Origin: Streptosporangium amethystogenes
Lineage (GTDB): Bacteria; Actinomycetota; Actinomycetes; Streptosporangiales; Streptosporangiaceae
Assembly (NCBI RefSeq): GCF_000721075.1
Contig: NZ_JOEQ01000008.1
Location: forward strand, 1 to 64,000
Length of the DNA stretch: 64,000 nucleotides
Direction of reading: 5' to 3'
The notes beneath the pieces were generated by a model. The model made no database searches, was not told where the DNA came from, and saw nothing but the letters and a program-made list of their open reading frames with translations. Positions 52,250 through 60,693 of the stretch are shown here, piece after piece (position 1 is the stretch's first letter; the number at the start of each line of letters is the position of its first letter). A program made the translations under genes and the position numbers.

Positions 52250-54466
52250 ATGACCACCCCTCCGGCGCCCCCCACTCCCGGCAGCGTGCTGGAGGCCGTG
52301 CTCGAACGCATCACCTACGCCAACGAGGAGAGCGGCTACACCATCGCCAGGGTGGCCATAGACCGCTCCAGCGACCTGCTGACCGTGGTCGGGCCGCTGC
52401 TGGGAGCCCAGCCCGGCGAGTCACTGCGGCTGACCGGGCGCTGGACCTCCCACCCCAAGTACGGCAAGCAGTTCGAGGTGTGGTCGTACGCCACCGTGCT
52501 GCCCGCCACCGTGCAGGGCATCCGGCGCTACCTGGGCTCCGGGCTGATCAAGGGCATCGGGCCGAGGATGGCCGACCGGATCGTCGAGCACTTCGGCGTC
52601 GAGACCCTGGAGGTCATCGAGACCACCCCCGAGCGGCTGGCCGAGGTCCCCGGCCTCGGCCCCAAACGGACCAAGATGATCGGCGTCGCCTGGGAGGAAC
52701 AGAAGATCATCAAAGAGGTGATGATCTTCCTGCAGGGGGTCGGTGTGTCCACCTCGATCGCGGTCCGGATCTTCAAGCAGTACGGCGACAACTCCATCAC
52801 CGTCGTCAAAAGCGAACCCTACCGGCTGGCCGACGACGTGTGGGGCATCGGTTTCAAGACCGCCGACACCATCGCCCAGGCCGTGGGCATCCCTCACGAC
52901 AGCCCCGAACGCGTCAAGGCGGGCCTGCGCTACACCCTTTCCCAGGCCGCCGACGACGGCCACTGCTACCTTCCGGCGCCCAACCTCGTCGCCGACGCGG
53001 TGAAGATCCTGGAGGTCGCCGCCGAGCTGACCACGCGCTGCCTGCAGGAACTCATCGCCGAGGAGGGGGTGGTCGCCGAGGACATCCCGGTCGGCGACGG
53101 CACCGTCCCCGCGGTCTACCTGGTGCCCTTCCACCGCGCCGAACTGTCCCTGGCGAGCTCCCTGCGCACCCTGCTGACCTGCGCGCACGACCGGCTGGGG
53201 GTCTTCGGCTCCGTCGACTGGGACGTCGCGCTCACATGGCTGCGCACCCAGACCGGCGCCGACCTGGCCGAGGAACAGGCCCACTCGGTGCGGCTGGCGC
53301 TGACCCAGAAGGTCGCGGTGCTGACCGGAGGCCCGGGCTGCGGCAAGAGCTTCACCGTGCGCTCCATCGTCACCCTGGCCCGGGCCAAGAAGGCCAAGGT
53401 GATCCTGGCCGCCCCCACCGGCAGGGCGGCCAAGCGCCTGGCGGAGCTGACCGGCCACGAGGCCACCACCGTGCACCGGCTGCTGCAGCTACGCCCCGGC
53501 GGGGACGCCACCTTCGATCGCGACAACCCTCTGGACGCCGACCTGGTCGTGATCGACGAGGCCTCGATGCTGGACCTGCTGCTGGCCAACAAGCTGGTCA
53601 AGGCCATCGCCCCGGGCACGCATCTGCTTTTTGTGGGCGACGTCGACCAACTACCCTCGGTCGGCGCCGGCGAGGTGCTGCGCGATCTGCTGGCCGCCGA
53701 GGAGGAGATCCCCCGGGTACGGCTGACCCACATCTTCCGCCAGGCCCAGGAGTCGGGGGTCGTCGTCAACGCCCACCGGGTCAACACCGGCCTGCACCCG
53801 GCCCTGGAGGGCATGAGCGACTTCTTCCTGTTCCCGTGCGAGGAACCCGAGGAGATCGCGGCGCTGACCGTGGACGTGGTCACCAACCGCATCCCGCGCA
53901 AGTTCGGCCTCAACCCGCGCCGCGACGTGCAGGTGCTGGCCCCGATGCACCGGGGCGCGGCCGGGGCGGGCAACCTCAACCAGGCGCTGCAGGAGGCGCT
54001 GACCCCCTCGCGCGAGGGCATGCCCGAGCGCCGCTACGGCGGGCGGGTCTTCCGGGTCGGCGACAAGGTCACCCAGCTGCGCAACAACTACGAAAAGGGC
54101 GCCGCCGGGGTGTTCAACGGCACCGTGGGCCTGATCGTCGACATCAAACCCGACGAGCACAAGCTGACCGTGCTGACCGACGAGGACGAGAACGTCGAGT
54201 ACGCCTTCGACGAACTGGACGAGCTGGCCCACGCCTACGCGGTGTCGATTCACCGCTCCCAGGGCAGCGAGTACCCGGCGGTGGTGATCCCGCTGGCCAC
54301 CAGCGCGTGGATGATGCTCCAGCGCAACCTGATCTACACCGCGATCACCCGGGCCAAGAAGCTCGTCGTCATCGTCGGCTCCCGCCGCGCGCTGGCCCAG
54401 GCGGTGCGCACCCGCGGCGCCGGACGCCGCCACACCAGCCTCACCCACCGCCTGCGCCGATCCTAG
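52250..54466 (+). CDS. recD2: RecD2 (RecD/TraA-type) ATP-dependent 5'-3' DNA helicase
   Basis: 738 residues, the usual RecD2 length. The N-terminal OB and HhH region (YLGSGLIKGIGPRMADRIVE, LAEVPGLGPKRTKMIG) is followed by helicase motif I (TGGPGCGKSFTVRSIVTLAR), Ia (AAPTGRAAKRLAELTGHEAT), II (LVVIDEASMLDLLLANKLVK), III (FVGDVDQLPSVGAGEVLRDL) and VI (AVSIHRSQGSEYPAVVIPLA, IYTAITRAKKLVVIVGS). It unwinds DNA 5'-3' without RecBC. ATG 52250; upstream coding-like frame is shadow. Its stop overlaps the convergent ArsR stop. Confidence 0.96.
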   Translation: MTTPPAPPTPGSVLEAVLERITYANEESGYTIARVAIDRSSDLLTVVGPLLGAQPGESLRLTGRWTSHPKYGKQFEVWSYATVLPATVQGIRRYLGSGLIKGIGPRMADRIVEHFGVETLEVIETTPERLAEVPGLGPKRTKMIGVAWEEQKIIKEVMIFLQGVGVSTSIAVRIFKQYGDNSITVVKSEPYRLADDVWGIGFKTADTIAQAVGIPHDSPERVKAGLRYTLSQAADDGHCYLPAPNLVADAVKILEVAAELTTRCLQELIAEEGVVAEDIPVGDGTVPAVYLVPFHRAELSLASSLRTLLTCAHDRLGVFGSVDWDVALTWLRTQTGADLAEEQAHSVRLALTQKVAVLTGGPGCGKSFTVRSIVTLARAKKAKVILAAPTGRAAKRLAELTGHEATTVHRLLQLRPGGDATFDRDNPLDADLVVIDEASMLDLLLANKLVKAIAPGTHLLFVGDVDQLPSVGAGEVLRDLLAAEEEIPRVRLTHIFRQAQESGVVVNAHRVNTGLHPALEGMSDFFLFPCEEPEEIAALTVDVVTNRIPRKFGLNPRRDVQVLAPMHRGAAGAGNLNQALQEALTPSREGMPERRYGGRVFRVGDKVTQLRNNYEKGAAGVFNGTVGLIVDIKPDEHKLTVLTDEDENVEYAFDELDELAHAYAVSIHRSQGSEYPAVVIPLATSAWMMLQRNLIYTAITRAKKLVVIVGSRRALAQAVRTRGAGRRHTSLTHRLRRS

Positions 54467-55188
54467 GGGGCGGTTTCCGCCAGGCCGGTGACGCCCAGCA
54501 GGCGGGCCAGGGCCTCCCGTCCGGCGGCGGTGACGGCCAGGGCGCGTCCTGAGCCGATCCGGCCGACCCAGCCGCGCTCCAGCGCGGTCGCGCAGAGTAC
54601 GGCCCCGGCGGTGCCGGCCAGGTGGTGGCGGCGCTCGGTCCAGTCCAGGCAGGGCCGGGCCAGCAGGCGGCGCCCGCCGGCCGGCAAACAGACCCCCAGC
54701 TCGGTGGCGAACCATGACAGCCCGGCGTCGCTGAGCGCGAAACCGGCGTCCTGGTGCAGCAGACGGCGCGCGAGGAGCGCGTCGGTGATCGTCACCCCGA
54801 GCCGCCCGGCCAGGTGGTCGTAGCAGGTGCGCCCGGCCGCCAGCGCCCGGGTGGCGCTCGCGGCGCGCAGCGTGGTCGGCCGCGCACCCGCGCCCATGCC
54901 GGCGCCGGTGTGGGCGTGGGCGGCCAGGTCCTCGATGAGCTGGGCCACGTCCGGCCCGGCCAGGCGCACGTACCGGTGGCGTCCCTGCCGCTCCTCGGCC
55001 AGCAGCCCGCCGCCGATGAGCCGCGACAGGTGCTCGCTGGCGGTCGAGGCCGCCACACCGGCGTGGGCGGCCAGCTCTCCGGCACTCCAGGCGCGCCCGT
55101 CCAGCAGCGCCAGGCAGAACCTGGCGCGCGTGTCGTCGGCGAGCAGGGCGGCCAGCGCGGCGAGCGGGACCGGGGGAGCGAACGTCAT
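54463..55188 (-). CDS. ArsR-family winged-helix regulator
   Basis: 241 residues. The N-terminal HTH is LLADDTRARFCLALLDGRAW then SAGELAAHAGVAASTASEHL, with the wing RQGRHRYVRLAGPD (residues 15-80). No ArsR metal Cys are seen, so a non-metal ligand is likely. The C-terminal 140 residues (CYDHLAGRLGVTITDALLAR) match a common actinobacterial ArsR extension of unknown function. It is convergent with recD2; both stops share the same CTAG (54463-54466). Confidence 0.9.
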   Translation of the reverse strand: MTFAPPVPLAALAALLADDTRARFCLALLDGRAWSAGELAAHAGVAASTASEHLSRLIGGGLLAEERQGRHRYVRLAGPDVAQLIEDLAAHAHTGAGMGAGARPTTLRAASATRALAAGRTCYDHLAGRLGVTITDALLARRLLHQDAGFALSDAGLSWFATELGVCLPAGGRRLLARPCLDWTERRHHLAGTAGAVLCATALERGWVGRIGSGRALAVTAAGREALARLLGVTGLAETAP

Positions 55189-55269
55189 ACGCCCATCATC
55201 GGCCCGGGACGTTTCGGTGCCGGCCGAAGTCTCCCTTTTTTGGGCTCGGGCCCCGCCGTACCGCCCACT

Positions 55270-55291
55270 CCTGACTCCTGGTCAGGATTTT
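55270..55291 (+). terminator. Small hairpin with T-run upstream of the L,D-transpeptidase
   Basis: CCTGAC-TCCTG-GTCAGG followed by ATTTTT: a 6-bp stem and T-run reading rightward, 115 bp before the transpeptidase start. It could end an upstream transcript or attenuate the leader. Confidence 0.5.
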
Positions 55292-55405
55292 TCCTCCTTT
55301 AGGAAGAGACCGAAATGTTACCAAACCGGTCGCAACCATGTTCATTCACCATGCATCTCCTATTAGTGTTTTAAGGGCAGTTTGCTGTAGTGGGGGAGAG
55401 AAATT

Positions 55406-56593
55406 GTGCTGACCGTGGAACGCCACAGGACGCCACTGGCCGCTCTGGCCCTGGTGACCGCGGCGGTGCTGGCCACCGCCTGCTCTACCGGGGCGGACAC
55501 GAAGACTCCCGCAGCCGGGCCGGGCGCCGAGGCGCCCAGCACCCCGGCCGCGCCGGAGATAAAGATCAGCCCCGCCCAGGGCAGCAAGACCGTGCGCCCG
55601 AACAGGAAGGTCGTCGTCAGCGCCTCCAGCGGCGCGCTGGAGGAGGTCACCGTCAAAACCGGCGGCCAGGTGCTGGAGGGCGACTTCGACGCCGAGCGCA
55701 CCAAGTGGACCTCCACCACCCCCATGATTCCCGCCAGCGACTACACCGTCTCGGCACGCGCGGTGGACGGCACGACCGCCAGCAGTTCCTTTCGGACGCT
55801 CAAGCCCGAGCACGAACTCGAGGTCGCGGACGTGACCCCGGCGATCAAGGGGGAGAAGGTCGGCGTGGGGGCACCGATCATCGTCACCTTCAACCAGCAG
55901 GTCGCCAACAAGGCCGGGGTGGAGAAGGCCCTGAAGGTCACCTCGGAGAAACCCTCCCAGGGAGCCTGGCGCTGGATCAACGACACGACCGTGATCTACC
56001 GCACCGCGAAATTCTGGCAGCCCCACCAGAAGGTGACCTTCACCGCCCGCCTCAAGGGCGTCCAGGGCGGCAAGGACATGTACGGCGTCAAGGACATGAC
56101 CAAGGTCATCCACATCGGGGCGGCCCAGATCGCCACGGTCGACACCCGCAAGCACAAGATGATCGTCAAGCGTGACGGCAAGGTCGTGCAGACCATGCTG
56201 ATCAGCGCGGGCAACGCCAGCACCCGCGAGTACACCACCACCAGTGGCGTCCACCTGGCGATGGGCAAGGCCAACCCCGAACGCATGATCTCCCCCGGCC
56301 GCAAGAAGGGCGATCCCGGCTACTACGACCTGATGATCAACCACGCGGTCCGCTTCTCCAACAGCGGCGAGTACGTGCACGCGCTGAACAACGTCTGGGC
56401 CCAGGGACGCCAAAACGTCAGCCACGGCTGCATCAACTCCCGCCCCGACCAGGCCAAGTGGTACTACAACCAGGTCCAGCGCGGCGACGTGATCACCATC
56501 ACGGGCACCAACCGCGAGATGGAGTGGAACAACGGCTGGGGCTTCTGGCAGATGCCGTACGCGCAGTGGAAGAAGGGCAGCGCCCTGGCCTGA
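55406..56593 (+). CDS. Lipoprotein L,D-transpeptidase with Ig-like domain
   Basis: 395 residues. The lipoprotein signal (LAALALVTAAVLATACS, lipobox LATAC) puts it in the outer face of the membrane. Ig-like segments (KISPAQGSKTVRPNRKVVVS, then EVADVTPAIKGEKVGVGAPI) lead to the YkuD domain: AQIATVDTRKHKMIVKRDGK, then HALNNVWAQGRQNVSHGCIN with the catalytic His-Cys in SHGCINSRPDQAKWYY. It cross-links peptidoglycan by 3-3 bonds and may be intrinsically beta-lactam tolerant. GTG 55406 follows GGGGGAGAG. Single gene; the promoter region is AT-richer. Confidence 0.95.
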   Translation: MLTVERHRTPLAALALVTAAVLATACSTGADTKTPAAGPGAEAPSTPAAPEIKISPAQGSKTVRPNRKVVVSASSGALEEVTVKTGGQVLEGDFDAERTKWTSTTPMIPASDYTVSARAVDGTTASSSFRTLKPEHELEVADVTPAIKGEKVGVGAPIIVTFNQQVANKAGVEKALKVTSEKPSQGAWRWINDTTVIYRTAKFWQPHQKVTFTARLKGVQGGKDMYGVKDMTKVIHIGAAQIATVDTRKHKMIVKRDGKVVQTMLISAGNASTREYTTTSGVHLAMGKANPERMISPGRKKGDPGYYDLMINHAVRFSNSGEYVHALNNVWAQGRQNVSHGCINSRPDQAKWYYNQVQRGDVITITGTNREMEWNNGWGFWQMPYAQWKKGSALA

Positions 56594-56739
56594 CCCCGCG
56601 GCCGACCCCGCACCGCCACCACCGCGTACCCCGGACGCGACGGTGGCGCCGGCGGCCGGCGAGAACCTCACATGGTCGCTGGAGCAGCGCGAACTGCACC
56701 CCGACCCGCCGGAACACTTCTGACCCCGCACCGGGAAGG

Positions 56740-57702
56740 CTAGAGCAAGGTGAGCTGGGCCTGGCGGGGCAGTGCCAGCGGCAGGGGCTGCTCGGGCCGC
56801 ACCGGCCCCATGCCGTAGCGGGCGGCCAACTGCAGGACCTGGTCGGTGACGCGACGCACGTAGCCGGCCTCGGCCTCGGCCCCCTTGGCGTACAGCTCAC
56901 CGTAGCGGGGCACCAGCGCCCGATGGTGCTCACCCAGCCAGGCCAGATACCACTCACGGGCCCCCGCAGGCAGGCGCAGCACGTGCGGGACCAGACTGAC
57001 GGCCCCGGCGTCGGCGATTCGGCGCACGGTGGCCGCGAGCTGGTCGGGGGAGTCGGTCAGCAGCGGCAGGATCGGCGCCATCGCCACCCCGCACGCCACC
57101 CCCCGCTCGTTCAGCTCGGCCACCAGCTCCAGACGCTTTTGCGCGCTGTGGGCACCGGGCTCCACACTGCGGCGGATCCGGTCGTCGACGAAGGCGACCG
57201 AGACGACCACCCCCGCTCCCGGAGTGGCGGCCAGCAGATCGGCGTCGCGCAAAATCAGCCGGCTCTTGGTGTGCACGGTGAACGGCGCCCCGGCCTCACG
57301 CAACGCGGTGACCAGGCCGGGCATCAACCGGTAGATGTCCTCGGCACCCTGGTAGCAGTCACCACCCACCCCGACCGTGACATGCTCGCCGTCCCAGCGC
57401 GAGGCCAGCTCCGCACGCAACCGCCGCACGATGTTGGTACGCACCACGATCCGCGAATCGAAGTCACCGCCGACGTCCAGCCCCAGGTAGCGATGCCCCC
57501 GGCGCACCGAGCAGTAGCGGCACCCCTGGGCACACCCCCGGTAGGGGCTGAGGCTCCACCCCTCGGGCGCGCGCTCCAGCGCGGCGCGCGCCTGCACCTC
57601 GTAGCAGGTCAGCGCCCCGTGCACCCTGACCAGCGCGGAGCGCTCGATCCGCGGCCTGGCATCGGGCGGCACGGCGAGCAGGGAAGGCGCGTCCCATCGC
57701 AT
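56740..57702 (-). CDS. Rv2578c-like radical SAM protein
   Basis: 320 residues. The SAM cluster is LSPYRGCAQGCRYCSVRRGH near residue 50 (CxxxCxYC). The following RYLGLDVGGDFDSRIVVRTN and TVGVGGDCYQGAEDIYRLMP are family-specific. This is the actinobacterial Rv2578c group (also SplB-like) with unknown substrate. ATG 57702 is the best start; the in-frame region up to 57795 contains a CGRCRK pair but not the family N-terminus. No partner gene is nearby. Confidence 0.92.
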   Translation of the reverse strand: MRWDAPSLLAVPPDARPRIERSALVRVHGALTCYEVQARAALERAPEGWSLSPYRGCAQGCRYCSVRRGHRYLGLDVGGDFDSRIVVRTNIVRRLRAELASRWDGEHVTVGVGGDCYQGAEDIYRLMPGLVTALREAGAPFTVHTKSRLILRDADLLAATPGAGVVVSVAFVDDRIRRSVEPGAHSAQKRLELVAELNERGVACGVAMAPILPLLTDSPDQLAATVRRIADAGAVSLVPHVLRLPAGAREWYLAWLGEHHRALVPRYGELYAKGAEAEAGYVRRVTDQVLQLAARYGMGPVRPEQPLPLALPRQAQLTLL

Positions 57703-57747
57703 ACGGCTCAGTGGAACACGCTTTCGACACCGCCCGCAAGTCAGCTT

Positions 57748-57767
57748 CTCGGCCCTGAAGGGCCGAG
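57748..57767. repeat. Hairpin, 8-bp stem
   Basis: CTCGGCCC-TGAA-GGGCCGAG, 9 bases before the longer dyad at 57777-57807. Confidence 0.75.
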
Positions 57768-57776
57768 CTCGCAGCT

Positions 57777-57807
57777 CCTGACCCGTGCATGGCATGCACG
57801 GGTCAGG
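57777..57807. repeat. 31-bp perfect dyad
   Basis: CCTGACCCGTGCATG-G-CATGCACGGGTCAGG: arms identical over 15 bp. It has no T-run and lies 75 bp upstream of the Rv2578c-like start. Possible IS end, origin element or operator; no neighbouring transposase is recognised. Confidence 0.85.
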
Positions 57808-58310
57808 CCGCGCCGCCGGCGGCGTGACTCACCGCCCCGCGACCGATGTCGATCGCAGCGTTGTGGCCGGCGGGGCCGGCGAACCCGCGGCCCGGGACGC
57901 TGCGATGAGACCCCAAGTAGCCCTGCGTAGTAATCACTACGGCCTGTGACCAGCGTTCGGTGTGGAACGTGGCGTGATGCTCCATGCCGCGCTCGGTTCA
58001 CAGACGGCCGGCTGCCGGCCGCCAACCCCGGCCCGGCCTGGGCGATGGTGGCCGAGTCGGTCGTCGTCGGTCGTCTGCCCGGCGATCCGCAGGGCAGGGG
58101 CCGAATGCCTCACGGCGTGGGCCCCGCCGATGGAGGCGCTGGTGGCCGAGCGCCGCCCCGACCGGCCGGTACCGCCGCGATCGGGGCGGTTGTGCATCCG
58201 CCGGCCACCACCATCGAGGAGGGCCGGGGCCTGTCCTCGATGGTGGTGGCGTCCTGACCGACCGCCTACCGTCTACCGTCTGTCGGCCTGACGGCGGGGC
58301 CGGCCGGCGG
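57808..58310. other. No recognisable gene
   Basis: 500 bases between the dyad and the hydrolase stop. Frames such as TERWSQAVVITTQGYLGSHR (minus, near 57920) look coding but match no family I know. Confidence 0.4.
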
Positions 58311-59048
58311 CTAGCGCTGGCTCAGGTGCCGGGCGAAGAACCGGGCTCCGGCGTCGATCTCGAACGACGGGACACCGGTGTGCCCGCCGAGATTGGCATG
58401 CAGCGTTTTCTCCTTGGTGCCGAAGGTGTCGAACAGGTCCAGGGCCGCCTGCCGGTCGTTTCCTTCGTCGTCCCACTGCAGCAGGACCTGCAGCGGAATG
58501 GTGACCTGGCGGGCCTCCTCGAACAAGGTGGCGGGCACGAAACTCCCGGCGAACAGATTGGCGGCCGAGATGCGCGGCTCGACCACCGCCAGCCGGATGC
58601 CGACGGAGATCACTCCCCCCTCATACCCGACCGGGCCGCCGATCTCCGGCAGCGAAAGGAGAGCGTCCAAGGTGGCCTGCCATTCCGGGACCGCCTTTTC
58701 GACCACCGGGAGGACGAGGGCGTCGACGATCTCGTCGACCGGTTCGCCGGCCTCCATCGCCCGCCGCAGGTCGGCGCGGGCCTGCTCGGCGGCGGCCAAA
58801 CGGGGCCGGTCGCCGCCCCCGGGGACCTCGATGGCGGCTGCGGCGAAGCCGTACTCCGCCGCGTAGTGCCGGGCCCGGGCGGCCAGTCGGGGGCGCATCT
58901 GCTGCAGCCCGCCGGGGTGGCCGACCAGGATCAGCGGCGCCGGTGCGGATCCGGATTCGGGCGTCCACAAGATGCCGGGGATCTCACCGAGGGTGAAATC
59001 GCGTTCGAGGACGCCGTCGTCGAGGCGCTGTTCGGAAGTGAATCGCAT
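58311..59048 (-). CDS. Alpha/beta-hydrolase-fold protein, nucleophile apparently absent
   Basis: 245 residues. The oxyanion strand is LILVGHPGGLQQMRPRLAAR, the acid region VTIPLQVLLQWDDEGNDRQA, and the His LHANLGGHTGVPSFEIDAGA. The nucleophile elbow, expected as WGLSMG or similar, reads VGYEGGVISVGIRLA, with no Ser in the usual place. It resembles dienelactone-hydrolase-like proteins of actinomycetes. It may be inactive or use another residue. Start at 59048. Confidence 0.8.
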   Translation of the reverse strand: MRFTSEQRLDDGVLERDFTLGEIPGILWTPESGSAPAPLILVGHPGGLQQMRPRLAARARHYAAEYGFAAAAIEVPGGGDRPRLAAAEQARADLRRAMEAGEPVDEIVDALVLPVVEKAVPEWQATLDALLSLPEIGGPVGYEGGVISVGIRLAVVEPRISAANLFAGSFVPATLFEEARQVTIPLQVLLQWDDEGNDRQAALDLFDTFGTKEKTLHANLGGHTGVPSFEIDAGARFFARHLSQR

Positions 59049-59149
59049 GGTCGTGCCTTTCGGGAGTGCTCTTGAACGGCGCTCCCGGACGACCTATCGT
59101 CCGACCGTGACCCCGGAGGGGAGCACCCATGTCGATATCGCGTTCACGG

Positions 59150-59455
59150 GTACCACCTCCTCGTTCTCTCGCACGGCCTCCGGCAGGTTAGCAGTGGTCG
59201 CCGTGGTCCGCCAACAGGTTTTTGCGGAGCACCATCAGCTCCGGTTCGCGCTCCAGATGTGCACGGTGCGGTATGTGGGTCTGTTCCTGGAGGACCCGCT
59301 CGCGATGCCGTGGCCGGTGGCCGAACCCTTGGCCGGGCAGCTCGGCGTCGAGGACGGCGTACGAGCACGCGTGGGAGATCCGGGACGCCCACGGCTACCG
59401 CCCGTACGAGTCCGCACGTTCCGCTCAGTTAACTGCACTTCCTTCACCTGGTTGA
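59150..59455 (+). pseudogene. Tn3 transposase N-terminal (DUF4158) fragment, frameshifted
   Basis: Frame 1 reads AEHHQLRFALQMCTVRYVGL then FLEDPLAMPWPVAEPLAGQL, the DUF4158 N-terminal domain of Tn3-type transposases. It then shifts to AYEHAWEIRDAHGYRPYE in another frame. The body is missing; it is followed by a small unassigned frame. Confidence 0.85.
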
Positions 59456-59521
59456 TCATGGCTATCTACGTCGTGATCAAGGAGCGTGAAGTGGACCTTC
59501 GTCGCCAACTGATGGAAGGCC

Positions 59522-59704
59522 GTGTACAGGTTCCGAGCGTCGGCTCCGTCGCCAAGGTGGCGCGGATACACCCGCCGCTACCTGACGGTCGGCGTGGAGG
59601 AACTGTTCGACAAGCTCACCGAGCACTACGCCCGCCCGCGCCCCGAGCCGCGCTACTCCTCCGGCTACGCCGCCGCCGACATCGAGGCGGTGTTCGGTGG
59701 TTAA
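59522..59704 (+). CDS. Small unassigned ORF
   Basis: 60 residues from GTG 59522, ending 8 bases into the next frame (GGTTAAGCC). The tail RYLTVGVEELFDKLTEHYAR then YSSGYAAADIEAVFGG looks natural, but it may be the end of a longer broken gene because the upstream part is not convincing. No family recognised. Confidence 0.35.
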   Translation: MYRFRASAPSPRWRGYTRRYLTVGVEELFDKLTEHYARPRPEPRYSSGYAAADIEAVFGG

Positions 59705-60530
59705 GCCCGAAGTTCGTCCGACCACCGGAGTGAGCCGGCGCCATCTGCCCGTCCGAGTCGTTGAGGAGGAAGCGGGACGGAGTATCCACGTTGAGGCCAA
59801 CGAGGAGCAGGCGTTTGGGGAGTGGGCCTGCATCGAGACCCTGCGCCACTCGGGCGTTCGCATCGAAGAGATGTGCGAGCTCACTCACCTGAGTGTCCGC
59901 CAATACCAGCGGGCCAACGGCGAGGTCATCGCCCCCTCCAAGACCGACCGCGAACGCGTGATCCCCATGAGCGCCGAGTTGTTCCACGTCATCGCCTCGA
60001 TCATCCGGCGGCACACACGCGACGGCCGGACGATCGAGCTGATCAAACGCTTCGACTATCACGACAAGATCTGGAGCGCGCCCCTGCCGTTCCTGTTCCA
60101 GCGCCAACACGGCTCCACGCGGCGGGTCATCTCTCCCGCCACGGTGCTGCAGCAGCTCAGACGGCGCTGCGAGGAACTCGCCGAGCACTATCCGCAGTTC
60201 CGGACCGTGCGGTTCACCCCGCACGACTTCCGCGGGATCTTCGCCACCGAGTTGGTCAACAGCGGCTTGCCGATCCACATCGGCGCGGCTCTGCTGGGGC
60301 ACCTCAACATCCAGACCACCCGCGGTTACGTCGCCGTCTTCGACGAGGACGTCGTCCGCCACTACACCGCTTACCTCGCTGACCGCCGTACTCTGCGCCC
60401 CGGCGACGAATACCGCCAGACCAGCACCGAGGAATGGCAAGAGTTCGAGGAACACTTCGACAAGCGCAAAGTCGAGCTGGGCTCCTGCGGCCGACCCTAC
60501 GGCACCCCATGCCAGCACGAGCATGTCCCG
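59697..60530 (+). pseudogene. Old tyrosine-recombinase (TnpB-like) C-terminal half
   Basis: Collinear with the C-terminal half of the intact recombinase at 61938: HSGVRIEEMCELTHLSVRQY, PSKTDRERVIPMSAELFHVI, WSAPLPFLFQRQHGS, VRFTPHDFRGIFATELVNSG, GHLNIQTTRGYVAVFDEDVV. Catalytic Arg, Lys, HxxR, His and Tyr are all visible. The N-terminal half is missing, and after CGRPYGTPCQHEH (about 60525) the sequence changes to unrelated residues, the probable insertion point of the next module. Confidence 0.85.
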
Positions 60531-60693
60531 TTGACCGAACTAACTTGTCGTCGGTGTGCGTGGCGGAGCCGGTCAAGCCGAGGCGCGAGTGGCCGGGTTC
60601 CGTGGCTGTGGTGGTTTGATCGTCACTGCGGGTGATCGGCTGGATCTGTTGTGATCGCGTGTCGTTGAGGTCGTCGGCACGCGGAGGCTGAGG

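Noticed and set aside
52421..53476. 351-codon minus-strand frame opposite recD2
   Set aside because: Antisense artefact of high GC third positions.
55346..56731. 461-codon minus-strand frame opposite the L,D-transpeptidase
   Set aside because: Composition typical of a shadow frame; no domain.
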